A stretch of 64,000 bases of DNA from Emiliania huxleyi CCMP1516 (GCF_000372725.1 NW_005196310.1:121325-185324); one strand, 5' to 3'; positions 10,105 to 21,377 are shown, counted from the stretch's first letter. Notes: generated by a model not told the origin, from the letters alone. Program-made: numbers and translations.

Positions 10105-11292
10105 ATGGTGGCCTCCCACCGCATCGGCGCCCGCCTCTCGGGCCTCAAATCGGAGCAGCTGCTCAAAATCATCAAGGAGCAGGGTCCCTCACGCTCGCAG
10201 CTGTGCGCCATCATCGAGGCGCAGGCGGGCGCGAGCGACGCCGCGCTGCGCGTGGCGGAGGAGCACGCCGCTCGGCTCGTGGAGCAGCCCGAGTGGGTGC
10301 TCTCCGAGGTCCTCCTCTCGCCGGACCTCGCCCCGCACATCCTCGCCCAGCTGCCGACCAAGGCGCACGCCGCCAAGGGGACGTGCCGCGCGTGGCGCCG
10401 CGGCTGGAAGGAGACGCTGAAGAAGCGCGAGAGGCCGCGCATGCTCGTGATCGGCGGCGAAGACATCGACTACGAGTTTGTCAACTCGCTGGAGCGGTAC
10501 GACCCGTCAACGAATGAGTGGGAGGGGGAGGCTGTGGCGTCAATGCCGTCTGCACGAAAGTATGCCGGCATGGCGGTGCTCGATGGCAAGCTCTACGCGG
10601 TGGGCGGCGAGAGTGAGGCTGACGGCGCAAATTCCAACCTGGTGGAGCGGTACGACCTGGCGACGAATGCGTGGGAGGAGGCTGCGCCGATGGTGACAGC
10701 ACGCGAGACCCACACCGTGGCGGCGCTCGATGGCAAGCTGTACGTTGTGGGAGGCTGCGCCATCGACTTCCTCAGCTCGGTCGAGCGGTACGATCCGGCT
10801 GCCAATTCGTGGGAGGCGGTGGCGCCGATGACGGCGGCGCGAGAGGCTCTCGGTGTGGCGGTGCTCGACGGCGAGCTATACGCTGTGGGAGGCTACAACG
10901 ACGACGAGTACCTCAGCTCGGTCGAGCGGTACGACCCGGCGACGAATGCGTGGGAGGCGGTGGCGCCGATGGCGGTCGAGCGGGTTGCTCCCGCCGCGGC
11001 GGTGCTAGACGGCAAGCTGTACGCTGTTGGAGGCTACGGCGCCGGCGCCCTCAGCTCGGTCGAGCGGTATGATCCCGCCACGAACGCGTGGGAGGCGGTG
11101 GCGCCGATGGCGACGGCTCGGTGCCATCTCGCTGTGGCAGTGCTCGACGACAAGCTGTACGCTGTGGGCGGACAGGATCATGCCTACAACGCCCTCAGCT
11201 CGGTGGAGCGGTACGACCCGGCCGAGAATGCGTGGGAGGCTGTGGCGCCGCTGGCGGTGGCGCGGGTCTCTCCCGGAGCTGTCTTGATGTAG
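10105..11292 (+). CDS. F-box/kelch-repeat protein, copy 1
   Basis: A single exon of 395 residues. An N-terminal helical region (1-60) precedes an F-box-like stretch (about 65-110; LSPDLAPHILAQLP, CRAWRRGWKE). Then come six kelch repeats of about 48 residues with the pattern LDGKLYAVGG, SSVERYDPATN, WEAVAPM, which should close into a beta-propeller. The layout suggests a substrate receptor of an SCF ubiquitin ligase. It is the intact reference for four paralogues in this window, all on the plus strand. An A/T-rich word TAAAATTCTCTTTCC lies about 330 bp upstream. Confidence 0.85.
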   Translation: MVASHRIGARLSGLKSEQLLKIIKEQGPSRSQLCAIIEAQAGASDAALRVAEEHAARLVEQPEWVLSEVLLSPDLAPHILAQLPTKAHAAKGTCRAWRRGWKETLKKRERPRMLVIGGEDIDYEFVNSLERYDPSTNEWEGEAVASMPSARKYAGMAVLDGKLYAVGGESEADGANSNLVERYDLATNAWEEAAPMVTARETHTVAALDGKLYVVGGCAIDFLSSVERYDPAANSWEAVAPMTAAREALGVAVLDGELYAVGGYNDDEYLSSVERYDPATNAWEAVAPMAVERVAPAAAVLDGKLYAVGGYGAGALSSVERYDPATNAWEAVAPMATARCHLAVAVLDDKLYAVGGQDHAYNALSSVERYDPAENAWEAVAPLAVARVSPGAVLM

Positions 11293-12788
11293 CCTGTTCC
11301 ACACAAAAGCACAAACCGACATCGCACGAGAGAGCACAGCGACTACGGACTAGGGACTACGGGCGGGTGTGGACCCTGAGTTGACCAGGGGTTGTGCGCC
11401 GGGCCCTCCTGCTCGGCTCCAGCGAGTAGACAAGTGTTGTCATCAACAGAGTAGAAGGATCTGACCTCGGGGCCGATGTGACCAAGCGCTGGTAGCGTGG
11501 TTTACTGGGCTGGGTCTTTACACACTATTTAGGCATTGTGGGGTTGGCACTCCCATCGACCCTCATGACCTCCTGCGGTCTCTGAGATGGACACCAGTGG
11601 GTGTGGGACCACAGCCAGGATACAACCGAAGGCTGGGTAAGCAGTAGAGGTCGATACTCGACGCGTCCCACATGGTCTGTGTCGCTGTCGGCACGCTGTC
11701 GACAGGACGTCGAGCGACACCGGTGGCAGTGCCACCCAGGAGTGGTCGGTCGTCTCCCGTCATGAGAGAGCCACCATGTGATCCGTATGATGATTCCTGA
11801 CAACCGCCTCAGTCAACTTTCGTCACAGTTCCCGCTCTGAGAGGAGCTGCGGGTCAGCTTGACAGCTGGAGCTGTGTCGCCGGCGTGCGGCGGCCTGCCT
11901 CCGGAGGTGCCTCTGAGGTGGACATTTTTTGGTCACCGTGAGAGAACGCGTTCGAATTTTTACTCCGGAACTTCAACTCCACACGCGCACCGGCCAGGGC
12001 TACAATAGTGCCAGTGAGGCGGAGGCGCGAGTCGGAAGGCCGCGACCGTGATTTGGTCCCTTCGTTTTCCTACAATCGCTGTCGACCCAGCCACGTAACC
12101 CCTCGGCACCATGGTCTCACAGTGTGCCGGCAGTCGCCGAGCAGTGTCGCTCACACAAGCCGCAGCACAAGTGACTGAGGGCCAGTGAGGGCGAGCCCAT
12201 CGCTGTCACAGCTGTGGCAGCCGCACAGTAGGCTGTGTCAACTGTGCAGAGTGTGTGAGCAGCAGAGGAGCTGCTCTCCAGGGGCTTCTGTCGCAAAGAG
12301 CTGCATGCCACCGAAAGCGCTGTCGAGGTTCGCCGAGCGCGGCGCAGGTTGAGGGAAGCCGCCACCGACGAGCGCGTTGGAGTATTCACTCCGGACAAAG
12401 ACGGGCACACAGCGGACGGTGCGGGGCGTGTGCCCGTCATAGCGGCGAGGCGCGGGACCGTCTGTGGCGAAGTGGGTCGCGTCCCTCGATTTCCTCAACT
12501 CACGGTCCACTCCCTCTAGGTATAGGTGTAGCGTGTAGGTAGGTACGTAGGTACAGTGCCTGTGTCCAGAATCCCTTCCCCCCCCACTTCCTTGTGTATG
12601 CCGTTTTCAACGTTCCGCTCCCTTTTCGGACCGCGTGCGTGATCCGTCTCCACTTTGCTATCTTCCATCGCAGTCTCTCCCTCTGCGACATGGGGGGTCG
12701 TCCCCGTCATTGGGTGTCCCGCTGCCCGCCCCCCCCTTGGTCCTCCCCCTCCTCGTCCGCCTCGCCGGTCTGTCCGCCCTTATCCCCT
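11293..12788. other. Intergenic; no gene seen
   Basis: About 1.5 kb without a convincing coding frame on either strand. Composition is less GC-rich than in the neighbouring genes. The frames present are short and lack the third-position GC bias seen in genes nearby. Confidence 0.4.
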
Positions 12789-13290
12789 TCAACCGTAGTA
12801 TTCAACCGCCACAATCTCATGGTCTTTCCCGCATACTCCTGGCATGATGTGTACGCGCCCCATCACATTCGCTAGCGCCGGGGTGACTATCCAGTTGTCA
12901 ATTTGCGTGCCCGCCCGGTACGTTGCGTCGTTCGCCATCGCTCTCAGGTCTCGCCCCACTTCGGTCAGCATGCTGTTGAACATCTTGTCTGAGAGGGTCC
13001 GCTCCTTTTTGCCTCTGCTTCGTAGGAAGGCCTCCGTCTCGGCGTTGAAGTCTCCACCGATCATGTACTCCCCGTCGATTTTGTCTAGCTCGTCCCTTAG
13101 GCTCTCCCACGCGTCTTGGATGCGCTGGGTCCTTTGTTTCTGTGTCGTCCCTTCCTCTTTCGCCGCCACCGTTATCTTAGCCCGTCCCCTCACTGGCATG
13201 TAGACTCCTATCTGTGTCCACTCCAGTCCGCTTGCCGCGTCCTCCATCTCCACTTTCACGACGCGACCTCTCACCACCTCTTCCATGGCC
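12789..13290 (-). mobile_element. LINE-type endonuclease (EEP domain) fragment
   Basis: The minus strand encodes about 165 residues of an endonuclease/exonuclease/phosphatase domain like the APE-type nuclease of non-LTR retrotransposons. Visible are IGVYMPVRG, YMIGGDFNAETE (the GDFN motif with catalytic Asp and Asn), a TYRAGTQIDNWIV strand and the closing DHEIVAVEY with the catalytic Asp-His pair. The N-terminal part with the catalytic Glu is not recognisable and no reverse transcriptase follows, so it is a fragment. A GAAA run (13313-13331) lies just beyond its 5' end. Confidence 0.65.
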
Positions 13291-13742
13291 ACCTCACCCT
13301 TCCCGTGCCCAGAAAGAAAGAAAGAAAGAAAACACACAACCCAAGGGAGGGATGGGAGAACGGCACGCCGCCACCACACAGGGATTTTAAGGAGAGGGGT
13401 GTGGTGCGCTAGCCGTCGCCCACCCTTGGGCGTCCGCCTCTTCCTATCTCTCTTCGCAGTCTCTCTCCGATTCTCGCTGCAACTTTCGTGCCACCTCGCG
13501 GTGCCCAGTGTTGTGCGATGGCGCTTGTAAAATTCTTTTTGGCACAACAACATCTACCCTTATAAGTCTCTCGTGTCGGCGCCGACGCTCTTGGTTTAAC
13601 CGTAGAACGTCCCAGCTGACCGCCCGTCGATCGATCGATCAGTCCACAATCGTCGGCCCGCAGCGACCCGCAGCGAACAAAACAACAACTCTCTCCCGCA
13701 GCGACGGATGCCGCCCCTACGGCCCCTACGGCCGACGCGCCG

Positions 13743-14400
13743 ATGCACGACCGGCCTCCGTCGGATGGCTCTCCGGCCTCTCCGGCCGCTGACCCCTCCC
13801 GTGCTGCTGCCGATCCGGTCCCTCTCACGCTCAGCGATATCCGCACAAGCTACGACATCTTTGAGGTCGCCGGCTTTGGCCAGGTGGCCCGTCACCTGCT
13901 TGCCTCCATGTTCACGCTTCGCGCCCCTCCCCCCCTCTGACACCGCCGTATGACCTTAGGTGAGGGGCACGACTACCCGCCTGGAAGGCGCTCTCATCAG
14001 CAAGTCACCCAGGCACCAACTCCTGGTCGTTTACGCTTGGCTACGAAACCATGCAGTGGATGCAGCTCGATCAAAACGGCGACGCCAACAGCTGGTCCCT
14101 GGGCGAGTTCCTTGCCCAGGATGAGGTGCGAGCCATGATGCTCGACTATCAGCGTGCACCAAGTCGCTCACATTCCGTGAGTTCGTCAACGGGCCGAACG
14201 TCTCCAATTCGACGGCGATCTCGAACTCCGACAACTGGACCGGTGCACCAGCCACGGAGGACGATGGCTCCCTCGACGACATCCCTTCATCGACGGACGC
14301 CTTCACCGCCGCCGGCCCTGGGCCATCCAGCGCGGCCTCCGACGGCCTGCACGTGATCGAGCGGGTACAGAAACGGTGGCTTCCGCAGCTCACACCCTAA
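13743..14400 (+). other. Candidate small spliced gene with EF-hand-like loop
   Basis: Two stretches look coding but do not share a frame. From 13743 an ATG opens 65 codons (LTLSDIRTSYDIFEVAGFG). From about 14012 another frame reads TNSWSFTLGYETMQWMQLD then QNGDANSWSLGEFLAQDE, which resembles an EF-hand calcium loop with one extra residue. The last part (KSLTFREFVNGPN to KRWLPQLTP) reads in a third frame up to 14400. It could be a spliced gene with small exons or a decayed one; I cannot place the junctions. A TAAAATTCTTTTTGGC word lies at 13526. Confidence 0.3.
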
Positions 14401-14974
14401 TCGATCTGCCTTAGGCACGGAGCCAACGGAGCCATCGCGCATGCCCGCATCGCGTGTGGCTCCGAGGTCTCCCGCCGAGACCGGCTCGGCGCGGCGCGTG
14501 GCCGCACGCGGCCGTTGAAAAGGCGGTAGGACCGAGGGGAGAGCGCCGGCCACATCGAGCGAGCGCTGACGTGTAAGGTGTCTGTGCTGCTCCGGTGTGT
14601 GTGGGATTCTGCCTCCCCCCCATCTGTGCGGCGAGTTGTTTGCGGCGCGATGCCCGATCGTGCGCGATAGCCCCCCTTCTGCGTGGTGTGTCGGTTGTCG
14701 GGGTCGTCCGGAGCGTGTGGCGTTGACTGACGTGACTGACTGATGAGACATGAGTGCTGATGGATGATCTCCGAGACAACCCACCCAAAACCAAAAGCAA
14801 ATGCGGAGTGGCCCACTTTGGCGTGCAGATCCTGCGTCTCTCTCACTGCCCGAACAACAGACGCGGGTACCGCCGCAGGTCCCACACTAGTGTACATGTT
14901 GTACATGTGATCGTAAATTCTTTTTGGCCTCCCGCTGCCGAAGTCTCGCGCCTGCCCGCTCTCGCTGAGTCCAC
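14401..14974. other. Intergenic; no gene seen
   Basis: Upstream region of kelch copy 2. No convincing frame. A TAAATTCTTTTTGGC word at 14911-14925 sits about 50-65 bp before the kelch start codon and matches words found upstream of other genes here. Confidence 0.4.
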
Positions 14975-16131
14975 ATGGCCGCCCACCGCATCGGCGCCCG
15001 CCTCGCGGGAGCTTCGCCAGAGCAACTCCTCGCCTTCATCGAGGAGCAGGCGCCTCTCTGGAGCGACGCCGCGCTGCGCGTGGCGGAGGAGCACGCCGCA
15101 CGGCTCGTGGAGCAGCCCGAGTGGGTGCTCTCCGAGGTCCTCCTCTCGCCGGACCTCGCCCCGCACATCCTCGCCCAGCTGCCGACCAAGGAGCACGCCG
15201 TCAAGGGGGCGTGCCGCGCGTGGCGCCGCGGCTGGAAGGAGACGCTGAAGAAGCGCGAGAGGCCGCGCCTGGTCGTGATCGGCGGCCACGACAGCGGTGG
15301 CGAGCGCCTAAACTCGCTGGAGCGGTACGACCCGTCAACGAATGAGTGGGAGGGGGAGGCTGTGGCGTCAATGCCTTCGGCACGAAAGTATGCCGGCATG
15401 GCGGTGCTCGATGGCAAGCTCTACGCGGCGGGCGGCCATAGTGAGGCTGACGGCGCAACTTCCAACCTTTTGGAGCGGTACGACCCGGCGACGAAATCGT
15501 GGGAGGAGGTGGCGCCGATGGTGACACCACACGAGAATCACGCCGTGGCGGTGCTCGACGGCAAGCTGTACGCTGTGGGCGGCTACGACGACGACGACCA
15601 ATTCCTCAGCTCGGTCGAGCGGTACGATCCGGCTGCCAATGCGTGGGAGGAGGTGGCGCCTATGGGGGAGGAACGGAGCGAGCATGGCGTGGCGGTGCTC
15701 GACGGCAAGCTGTACGCTGTTGGCGGGTACAGCGACGACGGCGGCGTCCTCAGCTCGGTCGAGCGGTACGATCCTGCGACGAACGCGTGGGAGGCGGTGG
15801 CGCCTATGGGGACGGCGCGGCAGACACACGCCGTGGCGGTGCTCGATGGCAAGCTGTATGCCGTGGGCGGGAGGGATGCCGACCACACCCGCCTCAGCTC
15901 GGTGGAGCGGTACGATCCCGTGACGAACGCGTGGGAGGCGGTGGCGCCGATGGCGACAGCACGGGACTCTCACAGCGTGGCGGTGCTCAATGGCAAGCTT
16001 TACGCTGTTGGCGGCTGCAACGCCGGCGGACCCTCAGCTCGGCGGAGCGGCACGACCCGGCCGAGAATGCGTGGGAGGCTGTGGCGCCACTGGCGGCGGC
16101 GCGGGACTCTCCCGTAGCTGTCTTGATGTAG
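14975..16131 (+). CDS. F-box/kelch-repeat protein, copy 2
   Basis: Paralogue of the gene at 10105: same N-terminal helices, F-box-like segment (LSPDLAPHILAQLP) and five or six kelch repeats. The first frame stays open from 14975 to 16117 (380 residues). It leaves the family consensus near 16025, where GGCNAGG should continue into LSSAERHDP; the consensus carries on in another frame to 16131, ending in the usual VLM. One base lost near 16025-16035, or a sequencing error, would explain this. The product as read lacks a proper last propeller strand. Single exon, no intron needed. Confidence 0.75.
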
Positions 16132-16258
16132 ACTGTTCCACACAAAAGCACAAACCGACATCGCCCGCGACACCCTACGACCAACAGCCGACAAATCCGG
16201 CGCCTGTCCACGCGGCGGCCGCCTCCTCCCGCCTCCTGTCGCTGTGAGCGGCCCCACC

Positions 16259-18962
16259 ATGTGGCCATCGGACGCTCCGTTCCAGGCCGGCGACGAGGTG
16301 CAGCTGACCAACCTCTCCAAGGCCCACCTCAACGGCGCACGCGGCGTCGCCGTCGGCTACGATGCAGAGCGCGGTCGCATCTCTGTGCGGCTCGTCGATG
16401 GCGGGCCGCCTCTCGCGGTCCGGCCAGCCAACCTGGTCAAGGCGGCGCCGCTGGCCGCCGAGGAGGAGGGCGGAGCGACGGACGACGAAGCGGAGCACGC
16501 GGCGTGGCTCGCAGCGCTTCCGCAGATGACGGCGACGCAGCTCGGTGCACAGAGAGAGCGAGCGAGTCCCGGAGCCGGGCTCTGAGGGAGGGCGAGGAGG
16601 ACACTCGACCTCGCTCCCCGCGCAGGCGCCGAGCTGCTCGAGGCCGCGCGGTACGGCGAGGAGCGCGAGGTCGGCGAGCTGCTCGCAGCAAAGGCGGACG
16701 TGAACCACCTCGACGGTGGAGGCAGCGCCGCTCCGCACCCTCCACCCCTATCCCGAACCCGAACCCGCGCCCGAGCCGTACCTATCACCAACCCTAGGCA
16801 ACACCGCGCTGCACCGCGCCTGCGCCAACGGGCACGTCGCCGTGGTGCAGCAACTGGCGGCGGCGGGCGCTGCGCTGCTCGCCAACGAGTCTGGCAACTC
16901 GCCGCTTCACTGGGCGGTCCAGCACGCCTCGGCGCCGCTGGTGGCGGCGGTGCTGCAGGCGGGTCCCTGGCCCCTGGCCCCTAGCCCGAACTGCAGCCTT
17001 AGAATAAACTCACCCCGGTGGCGGCTGCAGGCGTTCCCTGGCGCCGACGTCCTCGCCCGCAACGCGTTTGGAAAGTCGGTCTCGACAGAGGCGTTCGCTC
17101 GCAACGTGCCCGAGATCGTCGACGCGGCGCGCCTCGCCTCTGCGCCTCTCCGGGACCAGAGGAGCCCTTCTCTGCACCTTCTCCGACCCTTCCGGTAGGT
17201 GCTCGACGCGCCGCCTCCCTGCAGGAGCCTTGCCTGACACCCTTCTCGCAGCCTTCTTTTGAGCCTCCCTGCAGGTGCTTGCGCATGACTCTGCGGCGGC
17301 GCTCGACCCCGAGGCGAACGCCGCGACGCCGGACGCGCTGACTAGCGAGCTCCCCCCCCCTTCCTTCCTCCCGCTCCTCTCGTTCCCATCGTCATCGCGT
17401 GTTCTCACTGTGCTATAGGCGAGCTCACTCACTCCTTCCTCCTGCCCGCCTGCGGCAGCGGCGACCCGATGGCGCGGACGGCTGCAAGCGCCGCCCTCCG
17501 CCGGCGTCTCTTCACACCTCCGGCCGTGAAGCAGGTCCGGCTGCGCTGCCGCGAGCTCTCCTCCATCGGCGGCGACGACCCGTCGGCTGTGATTGGCGCG
17601 ACGCCAAACGACGACCGCACCGGGCTGCAGATCTGGCGAGAGGGAGCCGAGAGGGAGCCGAGAGATAGCCGAGAGATAGCCGAGCGGGCTGCTGCTCGCC
17701 ATTGCTGTTCCCGCGGGTATTGCTTCTTCACGCCGTGACTCTTCCTCACACCGTGCCTCTGCCTCACACCGCCCGCCCCGCAGGTCCGCCTCGCTGCTGC
17801 TGGCTCGCTGGGTCTGCGAGCTGCGACCACGCCTGCGGGGCAGGCGAGTACTCGAGCTCGGCTATCCCCATATCTCCCCATATCTCCCCCTATCTCCCCC
17901 TATCTCCCCCTATCTCCTGCGGGACAGGCGAGTACTCGAGCTCGGTGCGGGCTGTGGACTGCCCGGCCTCGCCGCCGCCGCCGCCGGCGCCGCCGCGACG
18001 GCCATCAGCGACCTGCTTCTCCCTCCTGATGACTGATGGGTGGGGTTCTCACCCATCAGGCGCCGCCACGACGACCATCACCGACCTCGCCGACCACACC
18101 ATGCGCAACATCGAGCACAACATCGACCTCAACCGCAGCGGCGGCACCGGCGCAACGCGGGGCGAGGGAGCGGCGGACGCCACAGCGGTGGCGGGGGGAG
18201 CTGCGGCGGCGGCGGGGGGGGCGGGGGGCGGGGCGGGTGGTTCGGTGGCGGCGCGGGCGGTCGTGGAGGCGAGTGCGGCGGCTGGGGGGCGCATGACCGC
18301 AGCGGTGGTGGACTGGGGGGACGCTGCGACCTGGCCGAGCGGTGCAGACATCGTCCTCGGGTCAGACCTCGTCTACGCGCGGGAGGCGGTGCCGCAGCTG
18401 CTCGCGCTGCTGCCTGCGCTGCTGCCGGAGGGGGGGGGAGGCGCCTTTTACTACGTCGCGCCGGAGACGGACCGGCTGGGAGAGGTGGAGTTCCTGGACG
18501 GGCTAGTCGGCCTGGGCTGGTACCGCACGGAGGAGGCCGCGCCCCCTCGCTTCATGGACAACGTCCTCGACGGTGCACACCTCGCCCTCGCACCGCGTCC
18601 TTCTCTCCTGCACTTGCCCCCAGCGCACCGCCTCGGGCCTCGACCCCCCCCCCACCCGCCCTCGCCCCTCCTCTCCCCCTCCTCTCCACCCCTGCCCCTC
18701 TGACCCCTCCCGAACCCAGCGCCCCGCAGAGCCGCTTCGTGAACAGCCGCATACCTTGAACAGCCGCACGCTGTGAACAGGCGTCGCCAACGAGGACTTC
18801 CGCAACCTCTTCCCCGAGTTAGCCACTCGCACCTACACCCTCTACACCTTCACCCGCCACCCGCCGCCCACGCAGAGCGCGCCCTCGCTCGCCGCCGCCG
18901 TCCCGCTCCCCGGCTTCGCCATCGCCGCCGCCGCCGCCGTCCGCCAGCCGGACCACGACTAG
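16259..18962 (+). CDS. Ankyrin-repeat/METTL21-type methyltransferase fusion
   Basis: Ten exons join in phase to 577 residues: 16259-16544, 16626-16715, 16798-16958, 17031-17126, 17275-17344, 17419-17635, 17784-17843, 17928-17986, 18060-18572, 18781-18962. Residues about 1-65 form an SH3-like module (GDEVQLTNLSKAHLNGARG, ISVRLVDGG). About 95-220 are ankyrin repeats (NTALHRACANGHVAVVQQL, NSPLHWAVQHASAPLV). The rest is a methyltransf_16 domain: TGLQIW, LLLARWVCELRP, the SAM motif VLELGAGCGLPG, ITDLADHTMRNIEHNIDLN, and ADIVLGSDLVYA (motif IV). This family methylates lysines in proteins such as elongation factors and chaperones; the ankyrins may choose the substrate. Six of nine introns need GC donors. 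Two are flanked by long exon duplications. Confidence 0.8.
17864..17920. repeat. Intronic ATATCTCCCC minisatellite
   Basis: About five units of a 10-nt word, CATATCTCCC drifting to CTATCTCCCC, fill the 84-nt intron at 17844-17927 of the ankyrin-methyltransferase gene. Its complement holds the GAGAT core shared with intronic minisatellites of other genes here. The preceding intron (17636-17783) starts with a related 11-nt GAGAGATAGCC array at 17638-17690. Confidence 0.8.
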
Positions 18963-19120
18963 CGTCTGTGCGCACGGCTCGGGCTCTGGCCGTGCCGCCC
19001 GCGCTCGCGCGCGCGAATCTCTCTTGGACCGACGCGTGACCGGCCGCCGGTGCTCGGTGTCCCCGTCGGTGTCGCTCTCGGCATGCGCATGGGGAAGTAT
19101 AAGAAAGCGGGAGCGCGCAT

Positions 19121-19895
19121 GACTAGGACCAGCCCTGGGTGGCGCAAGATCTGAGGTTTTGTGACAATCCTCAGATCCGTGTTTTTCTCGTTGTTTTGTC
19201 GCTCGCTCCGCTCGCCACCTCACGCTCCGCAGCCCGGCCATGGCCAGTACCCCGCGTCTCAGTGAGACGCGTGGTACCATCCAACTCCGGTCGACGGGCT
19301 CGAATGCGCTCAGCCTCAGGAGGGACAAAACCGCGCGAATTCTGCACGCCTCGCTGCACCGCTGGCTTGACTGAATCAGGCAGCAGCAGGCTGCTGCTGC
19401 TGCCACAGCAGCAGTCTGCTGCGGCCCTAATACGCAAGTTGATGACTAGCAGCACTGCCGGGGGCATTCGAGCCGCCACAGCCGGTGTGCTGTGCACTGC
19501 CACCTGCCCGCGGCTACGCACAATGTGCGCTCGCATTGGATGAGCCCTGCTGATGGACCTGCATCGCCTAGCTGCACGAGAGCAATGCCGCAGGCAGTGG
19601 CCGTGGCATACACTGCGAGCACACTTGGTGCAGCTGCGAGGTGCAGCAAGAGCACGTCGTTCCTGCCTCTGATGCCACTCTCGCGGCTTGCAGCGCGTCA
19701 CTCGCGCATGCTCTCCAGGAGCTATGGCGGGCGCGTGTGTGGGGCTGTAGCCTGTGTTTGGCCGGTTCTGACCCGTTTACTATCAGTATCATGTCCGGGC
19801 CACAAAAAATCGCACACGGGTAGCGGCTCAGGGGCCCAGTAAGTCGCGGAATCGCCAAATGTCACAACCTGCGCCACCCAGGGCTGGACCTAGTC
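19121..19895. mobile_element. MITE with 25-bp inverted ends and GCAT target duplication
   Basis: The ends are inverted copies of GACTAGGWCCAGCCCTGGG extended by TGGCGCA (19121-19145 and 19871-19895), with one mismatch. Both sides carry GCAT (19117-19120 and 19896-19899), a likely 4-bp target-site duplication. No transposase frame lies inside, so this is a non-autonomous DNA transposon of 775 bp. The interior is rich in further palindromes: GATCTGAGG paired with CCTCAGATC near 19149-19176, and GCGTCTCAGTGAGACGC near 19254-19270. Confidence 0.8.
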
Positions 19896-20204
19896 GCATC
19901 AGAGCGGCCGTGTCAGAGCCAAGGAAGTGAGAGACACGGCTAGAGACCGCGCGCAGTGACGCTCCCCGCTGTGGGCAACAGCCTCTTAAACAGAAGAGCG
20001 CGGGGAGAGCGCGCACCCGCACGCCTCGACGCTCGACCTGCGCTCTCGAGCCTCGACGCGCTCGAGGAGCGCGCGTGGAGCGGCTGGAAGTCGAAGAGGG
20101 GCGGTGTGTAAATTGGGACGTCTGTACGTACGAAATTAGCCAGCACTAGCAGTACGGCGCACAGCGGGCCCGCTCGCTCCGCTCAGACTCACGCATGGCT
20201 AGCC

Positions 20205-20525
20205 TCATCTGCTCACGGGCACAGCCGGCGGCAGCTGCGGCATCCCTCCATCAGCGCCGCTTTCGCCCGGGTAGTCAATGATGAGTATGGTGAGCGAGCA
20301 GCTCGGACAGCGGGCAATGCGCTCCCCGCCGGCAAGCTGCGCCTGTGAGCAAGAGGGCAGGAGGTTAGCCCGCCGCGATGAGAGCGGCGACGCGCAGCGA
20401 CGAGAGCGCGCCGGAGAGATCTCAAACATGTCTCCGCAGGGGCACTCGTAGTAGTACATGTCGTCGTCCTCAACGAGCTCGAGCTCGCTGAAGGGCACCT
20501 CCTCGTACACCGCCGCGTGCGCCAT
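20205..20525 (-). CDS. DPH3: Diphthamide biosynthesis protein 3 (CSL zinc finger)
   Basis: Electron donor to the iron-sulfur enzyme DPH1-DPH2 in the first step of diphthamide synthesis on elongation factor 2, and also linked to Elongator in yeast. Two exons, 20525-20412 and 20342-20205, give 83 residues, the usual family length. The CSL zinc ligands are visible in YYECPCGDMFEI and ARCPSCSLTILI, with an acidic N-terminal lead (ELELVEDDDM). The intron (20343-20411, 69 nt) has no GT donor; a GC-AG junction (GCGCGC to CAG) fits exactly. It is in frame without a stop, so an unspliced 106-codon reading also exists but would break the CSL spacing. I start at the ATG at 20525. Confidence 0.9.
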   Translation of the reverse strand: MAHAAVYEEVPFSELELVEDDDMYYYECPCGDMFEISPARSRRCASPLSSRRANLLPSCSQAQLAGGERIARCPSCSLTILIIDYPGESGADGGMPQLPPAVPVSR

Positions 20526-20886
20526 GGCGCCCACGAGGCGCGGGAGGGGACCCCGAGGAGCCGGCGCTGCAGTTTTTTCTTTTTTGTGAGATTACCCCCT
20601 TCCGGAGGGCCCTCCATCCCCCCCCCCCCCTTCTTCCTTACTATTCAAAGATTAACTTTGCCGATGGAGGGCTCGCTCTACCGCTGTGAAGAAGAAGAAG
20701 TCCTTCGACCGCGACTCATGCGACAAACAAAACAACCGCACGGCCTACTCGCCCAAGTACTCGCTCTCTTTTATGTCCCACCATGCAGAGCGCATCTCTC
20801 TCTCTGTTGTGCGAGGCGTGAACCGCGCCATTCGCTCTCACCTGGCAACCCTGTCTGCACGTCTCGCGCGCGCGTGAACAGGGCTC

Positions 20887-21267
20887 GAGTCCGCAACGCC
20901 CACGGGGCGAATGCGATTGCCTGGCCCTATCGCCAAGCGGCTCTGCTCCTCCTCTTGTCTGGCAGCAATCGCACGCTGCGGCACAGGCCGCGTTGGCGCC
21001 GAGGAGGCGGCAAGCCTCAACGCGCCTACCCGTGGCATACCGCCGGATCGGGCCAAGACTAAGGCTGCAGGCGTCGGCCCCGGCTGCTGCGAGGGCCCTC
21101 CCGTTGAGGTGTCCATCTTATTTATGTGCAGTGGGGCTAACACTGTAGCGCGTCGGCAGGATCCCCAAAACCGTCGTAAACCCCCCAAAATTGAAGTCGA
21201 CCGCCCAAAGCTGTCCCCCCCCCCCCCCCCCCGCAAACTTTAAACCTCCATAAACATCATTGTGCAG
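20887..21267. mobile_element. 381-bp insertion with GGGCTC duplication
   Basis: This block interrupts the left arm of the foldback element; the right arm lacks it. GGGCTC stands on both sides (20881-20886 and 21268-21273), which fits a 6-bp target-site duplication. It has no obvious terminal inverted repeats and no gene, and holds an 18-nt C run near 21216-21233. Family unknown. Confidence 0.55.
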
Positions 21268-21320
21268 GGGCTCCAGGCCCCAAATTACGTGTGTGAGTGT
21301 TAGAGTTGTTTGGTATTGCT

Positions 21321-21326
<6 letters not shown>

Positions 21327-21375
<49 letters not shown>
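21327..21375. repeat. CT dinucleotide microsatellite
   Basis: About 24 uninterrupted CT units in the middle of the foldback element. Its mirror positions near 21490-21505 and 21579-21590 keep only short GA runs. Confidence 0.9.
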
Positions 21376-21377
<2 letters not shown>

